In this document: one piece after another, positions 34,770 through 45,379 of the stretch | How positions within the stretch are numbered: the first letter of the stretch is position 1 | Layout of the letters: each line of letters opens with the position of its first letter | DNA from: Diogma glabrata | Taxonomy: Eukaryota > Arthropoda > Insecta > Diptera > Cylindrotomidae | Direction of reading: 5' to 3' | Length of the DNA: 64,000 nt | NCBI GenBank assembly: GCA_963693315.1 | Contig: OY856186.1 | Location: 74,439,475 to 74,503,474, forward strand | The notes under the pieces: model-generated | The model's database searches: none | The model's input: the letters and a program-made list of their open reading frames with translations, nothing else | Told to the model about the DNA's origin: nothing | Position numbers and translations under genes: made by a program

Positions 34770-34809
34770 GGTTTAATTTAGGTTGCAATCCTGCAACCTA
34801 GATTAAACC
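34770..34809. repeat. Near-perfect 18-bp stem hairpin, 4-nt loop
   Basis: GGTTTAATTTAGGTTGCA (34770-34787) pairs with TGCAACCTAGATTAAACC (34792-34809), with one G-T wobble and loop ATCC. No other copy was seen in the window. Confidence 0.7.
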
Positions 34810-34814
34810 GTAAT

Positions 34815-37180
34815 TTATGGTATTTTATAAAAGCAATCAGCCAGCTTAGTGAAGTTTTTGATGTATCGTTGCAGCACCCAAGGATCAACAATGGTCATGA
34901 CAATATTCATAATTGGCAATACGAATCTTCATAGCTTAAATTATAAAAAAGCAAGGCTATAGAAGAACTAAGGATTGAATATAATTAGACTATGATCAAT
35001 GTCAATAGGAAATTTTAGACAGCATCAGCAAAGATTGGTGATGGATAAAGGTTGAGGTTGGCAAGCTAGAGACAAACGGGTGGTTGGTAAGCTAATTAGT
35101 AAAGAAACTTTGACTAAGGTAAGACATTGACTCGAAAAGTTGGTCACTTGTGTGTTTGTATGATACAAATTCCCGGCAAAGAATTTTTTTATTGTGGCAG
35201 TAAAATTTTTAAGTTTATTTTGTAGAGCTTGATAACACTTTGATTGTAGACTTCCAGGCTTAGTAATAAATCTTATTCATTTCATTTGTCTGCAAATTGT
35301 GGAGAGACTTAAAAATAACAAAAGCTAATGAGTAAAAGCTTTTTTTATATTTAAATGGTTGGAAAGCACAGCTTCTCTTCTTTGCATTTTTCAAATCGAT
35401 TTTTGTATGAATGTTTCCCGTTGTATAAATATTTCCATTTAATTACAATTTATTATTATTATTTGATTATGTTAATATATCTCTAATGAATTATAATTTG
35501 TATATAAATTACAACAACAACGATCACGAAAAGAAAGAGAAAAAACAAAAACAATAAAACAACAACTTGCTGTCTAAGCTATGTTGGATGCAGCTCTTAC
35601 GTATATTAAATATTTTTTGGCTGAAAGTTTCGATTTTTAAGTGGAGGGTTGCGGTTTTGTTTCCATTTTCTCTAAATGTATCTGTAACTTTGTGTCAAAC
35701 TAAATAAATCAGAACTACTGAGTATACTAGATCTCTCGGTTTGAAAGCAATGAATCTCGATAGTTGGGTGTTTGCACTAATCATCTGACATATAAAGGAA
35801 CATAAATTTAAGGTAGTCTACTTATCAATTTACCCTCATATTAATACATTTTAACAACAAAACAAATTAAGCATAGAAAAAAATAGAACGCAAACAAAAT
35901 AAGAAGAAACGATTCGTGAAGATGATTTGACAGAATTTTAATTTAAATTTGTTACAAAAAAAAAACGATATTTTCAATTCCTTCATTCAATTGGTTTTTA
36001 TTCGAGTTCTATTAAAGATTCTATTTTATTATTTTCTTAAGATGATAGAATGAGAAACCATAGTTTTATTTTACGAAAAAAAAACACAGTTTAGTTACGG
36101 TCAAATTTTTTTTTAAATTAAGTAAAGAGTTTTGTGTGATCAAAATATGAAAAAAAAATCAACTAAAATTTTAAAAAAATCTTAAAAAATTTAAATGAAA
36201 TCAATTTCATGATTATTTTTTTTTTCTTACAAAAAATAAATAGCTTCTGTATTTTTGTTACGATTACTTTTTTTCCCGATCATAAAAATCGAAAAAAAAC
36301 TAAAATAAATTAAACATTATTTTCTATCGAAAATTGTATTTCGAGCGAAACAAAATAATCGATTCAATAATGAAAAACAAAAACAATGTTTCGATTTAAA
36401 TCGATCGATCGATCCTCTTTTCTCTTAATCTCACATATATCTTGATGAATTGTGTTTATTACACCACTTTGCTTTTCATTTAATTAAAAATTAAAGATAA
36501 TAATAAAAAAAAAATGTTGAAATAAAATGTAAAAATTAATTCACAGATGAAGCGAAGAGCCGCTACCCATATAATATTAATAAAATAAAAAAAAGAACCA
36601 TATCATGATCGAGGTACAAAAATATCGAATATGAGCTATGACGATAAGTTGTTGATTATGAGAGTTAGTAGTAAAAAAAGTGCGAATTATATTTTATTAT
36701 TATTATTGCTGTTGTTAGAACTGGTCCCTTGAGATATATCACCTTTTATTATAACTATTTCTTGATTAGACAATTATTTATTATTCTTGGTATGTGGTGA
36801 ATGAAGGTCGTTTAGCATCAATATTAACGATGGATGACGATATTGATTGCAGTTGTTTGTATATAATTTAATACTCGGATTTAAATAAATTTTTTTTTCG
36901 TATTTCCAGATTTGATTTATTTATTTAGGATTAAAAAAAACACAGTGTCTAATATTTACAAGAATCATGTTTTTAACCAATACTGTGTGATTGATATTTA
37001 TCATTAAATCTTGATTACATTTAACAGTTGCGGATTGCTTTGCTTTTTTAAAATTTTATCGCTCGGATTATTCGCCAATCGATTCGATTTGTACAAACAG
37101 ATGCACAAGAACTTCTTTTGGTCAAAAGTGCGATGGCGGGTTACTCGAAGGAAAAAAAGGGGGAGTTTGTGTTCAAAGTG
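34815..37180. other. AT-rich stretch, no gene seen
   Basis: It has many A runs and short palindromes such as TCGATTTAAATCGA (about 36388) followed by (ATCG)n. Less repetitive than its surroundings, it may be ancestral non-coding host DNA. Confidence 0.35.
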
Positions 37181-37188
37181 AAGAAAAC

Positions 37189-37200
37189 TGGCGACGAGGA
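37189..37200 (+). other. Primer-binding-site-like sequence (tRNA-Ser type)
   Basis: TGGCGACGAGGA is the reverse complement of the 3' end expected for an animal tRNA-Ser(GCU) ending ...CCTCGTCG plus CCA. LTR retrotransposons of the mag lineage use tRNA-Ser primers. The preceding 140 bp (37050-37188) is richer in G+C than nearby sequence and could be an LTR end. No gag or pol follows. Confidence 0.35.
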
Positions 37201-37209
37201 CAGATCATG

Positions 37210-39885
37210 ATTATAATATAAGATAATATTATTAAACATGTTTATTCAGTTTAGTTTAGCTTTTTCTTTGTTTAATAAAGTTTTGCTTCGCGAAACCTTT
37301 ATGTTTGTTGAATTATAATAGGGTTTAAATTTCCGTAAACTACCATTATTTAATTAACGTGAATATATTTTATTATTTAAAAGGGTTGAGAACTGAATTT
37401 TATTTTCATAATTCTTTGAAAAATGTGTGCTTTTCCTAATGAATTTTTTCTAATAAAATGTGTTTTGAAATATCAATTGCATTAAGTTTCATAAAAATTG
37501 GTCTGAAGGTAACTAAACAATAAAGCCTTTTACATAACAAAATATACCATAGGTCAATACTTCATAGAATAAAAGAAAAAAAAAGAAAAGAAGAGGTAAA
37601 ATTCAAATTTCTTAGAAAAATTTGAATAAACCAAATTGAAATTAGGTTACCAATAATCTAGTTAATGGCAAATTCCTAAACCGTGTAGTGCGCAAGTAAT
37701 AGCGCGTCATTCTCAAGAAATATTCCGTAGCTGAGTACAGTTCATTCGCTACTACCCCTATAGAATAAACCTGGCTAGTGATGTTATTGCTAATGGTATG
37801 TGATATCTCACGTTATCTCACATGTCAATAGCAGAGACTTAAGTAAGCGGAGTTGTCACACCCGTAGATCAAAAATTAAAAAAAAATTAAAAAGCCACTA
37901 AAACTGATTCATTCTTGTGGTTACAAGAATAAAAGATTAAAGTTAATACAAATAAAATTCTATATAGCAAATTTCAGAATTAAAAAAGCAATTGTTAAGA
38001 TAGTGAGGAGTATAGAAAAAATATGTAAAAGAGTTTCATTGAAAACGAAGTAAAACTTAAAACTAAATTTGTTTATGAAAAATACATTTTTTAAATTAAA
38101 TTTACACATCAGATTAGTATGTTAGAAGTTTTTTACAATCATTTTATGCCATTTTTAAGAACAAATAAATTATATTGGGGAGTAATCAATGTTATTTAAT
38201 TCACTGATTTTAAATTTGCAGGAACATCATTTTGATTACGCAACCAACTTTTACGGAAAATAACCTCCAAGCAAATACTAATCTGATGTGCTAATTTAAT
38301 TTAGAAAAAATTTGTTTTCATAAAGAAAGCCGATGAAAATGTGCTAGTTTTTTAAAATAAATTTTTGTGTTTATTCTTTTAAATCATTGAATATTTTAGC
38401 ATCAGTTTATTGTCCGATATCTGTTTGTTGTTAGTTTTCGCTCAAATTCAATTGAGTTTTTTCATTTTGATCTTTCAATTTTTCATCTTCACGACATAAA
38501 AAAAGTTAGTCGAATTATCAAATTTGAGACCAATTATTTTATAGGATAATAATATTTGAATCTTTTCGTGCATTTCAAGGTGCTATTTGTTTTAATGCTC
38601 TACGTGCATTTTTCACTCACACATTATTATACCCATAGTATTTTTGGCAGAGAATCGTCACAAACAAAATTTAACTGTTTAATCGCGACCACTCTAAGTC
38701 CTGTTATCAGTATACGGAGAGACTTTATCAGATAGCTACTTAATTTTATTAAAAAACATGAGACCCTCAAGAAAAAATGTCAAATGCTCAGCCTTCTAAT
38801 ATGGTACCTTTAGAAACTAATTTGAAACATTGAGAAGAAAAGATTCCGACCAGCATATTATTACTGACGTTTTGACAATATCCGTAGAAATCCAATTCCG
38901 TAGAAATAGGTTTAGATCAGCATCTGTTCGACATAGGCCATTAAGTAAAATCTCACAAAGTTCGTGCTACCAAATGTTGACACCTTTGCACCAGGTTTTT
39001 TAATTAGACGGTTTCACCAACATTTTCAACGGAAACTTATTTACTTCAAATCTTAAGACCAAATTCAATATCCCACTCACTGTCACTGCTGCTAATTTAA
39101 CACGCATTATCACCTCAGGATAAAAGAATTATTTAAATTAAGTTTATTTAAATTAAGTTTAAATTAACTTCAGCGATAGTGTATTCACAGTGTGTCATAA
39201 AGTGTTGGTTTTGTTGTCATTGAATTAAAGTTATGTCACTCCTCAACGTACTTTTAATATTACCCAAAGAGGTTTTAAAAAACTTTTTGGGTCACACCGT
39301 ATCTAAAGCCAACTTGAAAATATTTCTGTTAATTTTTTCTACACAGCAGTTTTGATTAGCAATTTTCTACTAGGTTTATGCTGACGATAAAATTTTTTGA
39401 TATTATGTAGGCAAATGGAGTGATATCGATATTTGTTGATAGCTTGTTTTGTGTTTACACATTGTTGAATATTTAGATCTTGCGTAATACATTCTCAATA
39501 TTATGCTGGAAATAATTACCACATATATAGTGGTGCACGATACCCATCAGATAATGTATGTTGGAATTGTCTTCATTAAACATTATTCAGTTTACGCGTT
39601 TCTATGAACAACAGTCGTTTATGTACATTGCTATGTTTACGGTTTCGTAATGTTTGAAGGTTTGAATTCAAAATAAAGTCTAATCGAGCAAGCTAGCTTG
39701 CTTATTGTAGAGGATTTGCGAGCTCAAAAATCTTGCTCTTCTATTACCAAATTTTATTTAAAAAATTTTTCATAATATTTTAAAAATGGTGGAATGTAAA
39801 AATAATCAAAAAAATAAGTGTTCTGATAAATGGCATGACACCTTTTCAACTCCGTCCTTCCAAACAATTTGAAAAAACTGTATGA
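37210..39885. other. AT-rich stretch, no gene seen
   Basis: It contains the short repeat at 38371-38418 paired with 14168, and a perfect 16-bp palindrome AGCAAGCTAGCTTGCT at 39687-39702. No supported gene. Confidence 0.4.
38371..38418 (+). repeat. Short interspersed repeat, partner at 14168
   Basis: See the 14168 copy. The shared core includes TTGAATATTTTAGCATCA here and TTGAATGTTTTAGCATCA there. Confidence 0.5.
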
Positions 39886-40131
39886 AATGTGCAATTATTT
39901 TGTATGATAAAAAATCCCCGTTCCAAAAATTGTGCATAACACATGAAGTACACCATACCGTGCACATGTTGTAGCACGCCTTAGCACATAATGTTTTACG
40001 AATAATGAAAAACGAAATTTACTTAATGATAATAATAATGATAAACACAAATATGAAAGAATGGAGGAATGAAAATGTATTTTTACACTTTATAAAATAA
40101 TTTCATTCAAATTCTTATGAGATAATACATG

Positions 40132-40167
40132 CGTTCCTTTGGAACGAAATAGCTGCTCAAAGCAGCT
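40132..40167. repeat. Two adjacent small hairpins near the insertion edge
   Basis: CGTTCC-TTT-GGAACG (40132-40146) and AGCTGCT-CAA-AGCAGCT (40151-40167) are both perfect. They lie where homology to the older repeat ends and may belong to the end of the inserted element. Confidence 0.6.
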
Positions 40168-40427
40168 TTTGAGTAGATCACCAATGAAACGCCGAAAATT
40201 CTCAAAATCTTTTATTTTGGGCTTTAGATCTGACTGGTCATTTTATTATTAAAAATACCAAAACAAGTTTACAAGTGATCTAAATAAAATCGAAAAATAA
40301 ACTGCTTTTCAACTTCATAACTTGTTCGAGGTAGAGTAGATCAAAGCAAATTTGAGTAAGTTTGATTTTCAATGGAACGCGCCTAATATAATATGGCTTT
40401 CGTTTTATTAATTTGATGAATCTTATT

Positions 40428-42349
40428 ACTTGGGTCTGAAAGACCTAAGTATTACATTCATGAGCTAAAACTGAAATTCTTACCCCAACTTTTCTTGGCA
40501 TTTCTCGACGTTTTGGGACCTATTGATTCTAAAATAGCAAAAAAAAAAAAAATTTATGTCGTGAGTCCGTCCGTCACAACCAACGAATTCTAGAAAACGG
40601 TTGAAGGGATTTGGAAAATTTTGAATTCTAAAAATGGATACACTCAATGGAAAGAGCCGAAAGGACGATGTGTAAAATAACTGTACCGGAAGTGTGTCAA
40701 AAAAATCGTCAAGTGTGTCAAAACAAGGAAATAACATATTTTTTGCTTAAAAAACGTTCATTTTAAGTGATTACGAGTAGGAACAAAGTATGTGGAGAAA
40801 TCTTGATGGTCGGGATTGGTATGTGAGATCAAAAACTAGATTATTGCATTATAAGTTTGTCAAAAAAATGTTGTCAAGTGTGTCAAAAGAAAGATTTTTA
40901 TTTATTTTTTTACACAATTTTTTGGAAAAAAATTAAATTAATTATTTGTTTGCAATGAAATTTTATTATTATTATTGAGAATTATAAGTTTGTCAAAAAA
41001 ATGTTGTCAAGTGTGTCACAAGAAAGATTTTTAAATATTTTTATACCCAATTTTTTGGAACAAAATAAAATTAATAATTTGTATGACATGAAATTTTATT
41101 TTATTACAGAGAATTTTGACATTATAATTTTGTCAAAAAAATAATCTCAAGTGTGTCAAAATATGATTTCATTTATTTTTTTAGTCAATTTTTTGCAGTT
41201 TTTATGACGTAAATGTAATTGAAAAGAAATTGGACATAGAAATTTATTGAATTTGTTATAGTTTTTGAATTATTTTTGGAATTTCGAAAAAATTTTTGTA
41301 TTTTTGATTTTGTAATAATTTTTGCAATACTTTTAGAATTTTGGAAAAACTTTTAATATTTGTTTTTGTTATAACTTTTGCAATATTTTTAGAATTGTGA
41401 AAAAAATATTATTCTTTTTATATATAATTTTAGAATTTTAAAAAAAGTTTCAATTTTATTTTGTAAGAATTTTTGGAATATTTTTAGAATTTTGAAAAAC
41501 TTCAAATTTTTGGATTTTTTTATAATTTTCGGAATTTTGAAAAAAGTTTCAATTTTTGCAATATTTTTAGAATTTTGGAAATAGTTTTAATTTTTGATTT
41601 TGTTATAATTTTTGCAATATTTTTAGAATTTTGAAAAAAAAAAAATAGAATTTATATGTATTTTTAGAATTTTGAAAAAAGTTTCAATTTTATTTTGTAA
41701 AAATTTTTGGAATATTTTTGGAATTAAAATAATTAAAAATTGTTGATTTTGTTATAATTTTTGGAATTTTGAAAAAAGTTTCAATTTTTGATATTGTTAT
41801 AATTTTTGCAATATTTTTAGAATTCTGAAAAAGGTTTGAATTTATGAATTTTAAGAACTTTTGGAATATTATTAGAATTTATAAAAAGTTAAAATATTTG
41901 ATTTCATTCTAAGTTGTGGAATATTACGTAAATGTAATTGAACATGGAAATTTTTGAATATGTTATAGTTTTTGAAATATTTTTTAAATTTTTGAAAAAA
42001 GTTTGTATTTTCGATTTTGTAATAATTTTTGCAAAATTTTTAGAATTTTGGAAAAAAATTTAATATTTGAATTTTTTATATATGTATATATTTTAGAATT
42101 TTGAAAAAAGTTTCAATTTTTGATATTGTTATGATTTTTGCAATATTTTTAGAATTCTGGAAAAAGTTTAAATTTTTATTTTTATTTAATTTTTACAATA
42201 TTTTTGGAATTTTGAAAGAAATATGAATTTGTGATTTTTAATATTTTCTCTAAACGCTAAATATACATCCCTGACCAAAACTAAAAACAATGTCCTCGTA
42301 ATAGTTTTTTGCTGAAAACTATATAGAAATCCTTAACCCAGACTGAAGT
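40428..42349 (+). mobile_element. Tandem-repeat-bearing non-autonomous element, copy A
   Basis: It opens ACTTGGGTCTGAAAGACCTA and closes CCCAGACTGAAGTCTTGATA, an 11-bp terminal inverted repeat (ACTTCGGTCTG in copy B). After a head containing GTCCGTCCGTCAC come three units of about 132 bp (starts about 40850, 40981, 41116) built on TTTGTCAAAAAAATGTTGTC-AAGTGTGTCAAA. Then about 1 kb of short-period repeat follows, made of AATTTTTGCAATATTTTTAG and AATTTTGAAAAAAGTTT (41200-42240). The tail is GAAAACTATATAGAAATCC. Copy B at 54.5 kb has the same order. No transposase-like frame exists. Confidence 0.75.
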
Positions 42350-42649
42350 CTTGATATTTTTTATGTAAATTTATTTGCAAAAGAAAATATCTTGTTGTGG
42401 TAATGAAAACAAACTCAAAAAATTAACGGGCACTTTAAATATGTGATTAATTCTAGTGATTTAAAAAATGGTTAAATTTTTTTAATATTTTTAGTTTAAC
42501 TTGTTTTATGTAGGTTTACTGACATTTAAATTTAAATTTTTATAATATTAAAAACATTGAGGAAAATTAATATTGTGTTTTATATGTAAGTCAAATAGTT
42601 TAATTTGTTTATGTCTGTTTTTTTTTCTTTTAAATTGTACCATAGAAAT

Positions 42650-43820
42650 GGGTAATAAACAAAAATTTAAAAATTGAAATGTGCAATTTGCATACTCTGC
42701 AATTTGCATCATCAACATTCTGGTCGAGTAATAATATTTCTAAAATAGTGTGGTGAAAAAGTGAACAAAAAATCCTTTCAGAATTGAGGTATTGGAGTGA
42801 ACCCGTCTCTCTGAGACATAAGGTCACTGATCGTTTGCCCATTCTCCTAGTTAACCGGCCATTTTCCTAGTTAACCACCCATTTTCTAGTCTTGGTCCCA
42901 CCCTTCTCGTATATCTATCTTCATGGGAAGTAACAAGTCGACAAAGCCTTAGCTTTTATTAAATTTCAAGGCGCATATTTCGAACAGATCAATTTTTGAC
43001 CTTCGCTAAAATACCTCTAAACCTTGTCACCTAGCCTACACATAATTGACCTTCTGCCGATTTAGCACCCTGATAACTTGTCAAAACCTATTCGACTTGG
43101 AGGTTAATACGTTTTCAAATGACTGCGATCAGAACTAAGGTATGTAAATGGACGTCAAAACGCCCAGGCTGCTTCTAGTTGCACGATACCATCGAACCGG
43201 TTCATTTGCTAGTCTCTAACCTGGGACACCGGACAACGAGCCATGCACGTTTACCAGAAAATCTTGTATCTTGAATTTCATGGGAAGTAACAGGTTACCC
43301 AGCTCGGAGGTCAACCAGTAATAGGATGTGCTGATCACAGGATTGATTTTGGTAGTTTTTACTTTAAACCTGGTCATGTAGTAGTAGAGTGCGACGACAA
43401 GAAGACGGCTAAAATTGCTCATTTCTTTTTTACCTAAAGTGGAAGTCGGCAAACATGTACTTGTGACGAAAATGCGAGATAACACTCAGATTTCTCACAA
43501 GATTATCTTATTTCTTCCAATGAGTATTGAACAGACCAAGAAGAAATCTCTCGCTCTACTAGAGGAGCAAGAGGTCGGCTTATTTGTCAAGGATTAAAAG
43601 GTGTCTGAAAATCAGGATAAGCACAACCATTTCCTGACTGCATTGATTGACGACAAGGCAAAGAAAGACTTATCGGGGTGGAGTTCTCAACTACCGGTTT
43701 GGCAAAGTCATTGTGGATTGTTGTAGTCACGAGAACGTGGGAATCGAGAAAGGGGAGAGGTTGTTGATGGATGTAAGGGTAGATACGCCTTTCTCTGACA
43801 ACATCTAATGGAGACATCGG
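42650..43820 (+). other. More GC-rich stretch, possible upstream part of the LOA element
   Basis: 42839-42890 carries a 19-bp near-tandem pair (CCTAGTTAACCGGCCATTTT / CCTAGTTAACCACCCATTTT). ORF fragments such as 43415-43597 are unrecognised, but composition and orientation fit a decayed ORF1 of the LOA-type element that follows. Confidence 0.35.
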
Positions 43821-43825
43821 GCAGC

Positions 43826-45370
43826 TGGCGTTTAGCCCAAGTGATTATCCACCATACCAAAGCATTATCAGCTGTTGTGACCAGGACATTCACTAAGAAA
43901 AAGCTAAGACTCACACTGAAACAGGAACCTTAAATCCACAAACACAGGGTGACGAATCGTGCAAAGGTAGTATGGGATACTAATGCCAACTCACCTAGAG
44001 CGTACATTACGGTTAGAACAAACGTTAATTATATTTCTCTTTCAGATTTTCTTACATGTCAACTACCATCACACTTGGAGGCATTCACCGCCAGTTAGTG
44101 GTAGTATCGGAATACTGGGCTTGATGCCGGGTATTAATACCGTCTACAGAGGTACAGGGACTGGTGGAATTGTGCCAAAAAAAAGAATGGCCTCTAATCA
44201 TCAGGTGTGTTGCAAATGCTCACCGCCAGGCATGGGGAAGTACAGAAAGGTGAGTTTCTGTTAGAATTGTTATTTAACAAAACCCCCAGCATGTTTAATG
44301 TTGGGCACACACCCACTTTTGTCACAAGGGACAACCCGGCTCGGAACCACGGGAAGATTCTAAAAACATTTACAGCTAGTAACGGTTAGGACGACAGTAA
44401 AACACTATGTCGCGACATTGAAACCTGACAATCACCAATGTGTTAAAAACTAGCTGCCCAATTACAAATTACTTTCGGTAAGTACTGTAGTGATTAGACT
44501 GCATAGATCTTTCGGCGCAGGGTGGTGTTGAGTTAAGAAGGTCAAATGGAACGCATACGAAGAATGAGCAGCAAATAGCTGCTCATATTTTAGAAACACA
44601 ACATATGGAAAGCCTAAGGGTGTGTGCGGAAGACGCGAGTAAGAACGAACACAAGTAAATAGCAGTAAGAGACCAATCCCAGTGGAAGATTGACTCTTGT
44701 CAGCCAAAAAAATCATCAGAAGTGGATGGAATAGTTCCGTCTGATCTTTCTCAAATGCGTGCATAATGGTTAATTTGTGTTGGATTGAGGGATGTTCATT
44801 CTCATATCCACCTGACTTTCGCTAGCTAGAATATAAAATCTCAAGGCACTCAGTCTTCCGATTACTTCCAGTTGGTATTCTTAGTGATAGGTCCTGTTTT
44901 CATTACATATTGCCAAGCCATAGAAAGATATCACCCAGTTGTAGTCTCATAGACCCATCAGTTTAACATCCTTGATCTTAAAAACGCTAAGAAAGGTGAT
45001 CGAAAACCATATAAAAACCAATGCCTTTGTGAGATCGTCTTTGCAAGATAATCAACAAGCGTACAGAACTGGCAAATTAACGGAAACCAGGTTCAGGTTG
45101 ACGAAAAAAAATAAGGGAGGCAGTATAAATATATTGGGCACGTGGATGTTATTGTCACTGAATAATGTTCTTACAGAATACTGTTAACTAAGAAAACACT
45201 TTAAGAATATTGGAGTGGAGCCAATATAGGAATGTAGTAGATTCTGTCAATTGGAAGAAGATAACCTTCCTACCTATAAGACTGCTTACCGTCTCACAGA
45301 TTGTGGAGCCTTGATCTATAGAAGAAGTTTGCATCTGGAAGAGTATTATATTGACGGGAATGACCAGCAT
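43826..45370 (+). pseudogene. LOA/R1-type LINE relic: endonuclease and reverse transcriptase fragments
   Basis: Plus-strand pieces appear in the order of a LOA-group ORF2. IIHHTKALSAVVTRTFTKKK (about 43830-43890), then LRLTLKQEP, match the endonuclease start, where the family has 'HHSKAASAxLxRxF' and 'QEPW'. KVVWDTNANSPRAYI (43964-44008), GEFLLELL (about 44249) and NVGHTPTFVTRDN (about 44291-44329) match later endonuclease blocks. After a decayed linker and an inserted composite repeat (44763-44912) the RT begins: HRPISLT-like debris, LKTLRKVIENHI (44975-45010), QQAYRTGKLTET (45051-45086). The catalytic FxDD is lost. Frames change many times and stops are common. Confidence 0.7.
44763..44912 (+). 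repeat. Composite interspersed repeat, copy 4 (3' end only), inside the LOA relic
   Basis: ATGGTTAATTTGTGTTGGAT, GTTCATTCTCATATCCACCT, AAGGCACTCAGTCTTCCGAT and GTTGGTATTCTTAGTGATAG match the 50.6-kb copy block for block and end at TTTTCATTACAT. The LOA reading resumes directly after it, which supports an insertion. Confidence 0.7.
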
Positions 45371-45379
45371 AAACCACCA

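Larger units (their letters stand above)
39890..42655 (+). repeat. Interspersed repeat, copy split by an insertion
   Basis: The left part is 39890-40125 (AAAATTGTGCATAACACATG, CGAATAATGAAAAACGAAAT, TATTTTTACACTTTATAAAA). The right part is 42360-42655 (GGTAATGAAAACAAACTC, ACGGGCACTTTAAATAT, ATATGTAAGTCAAATAG). In the uninterrupted copy (21940-22530) these parts are about 100 bp apart; here about 2.2 kb separates them. Confidence 0.7.

Noticed and set aside
37120..37206. Short exon beginning MAGYSKEKKGEF
   Set aside because: The frame is only 25 codons and overlaps a primer-binding-site-like sequence, so LTR-element origin is likelier.
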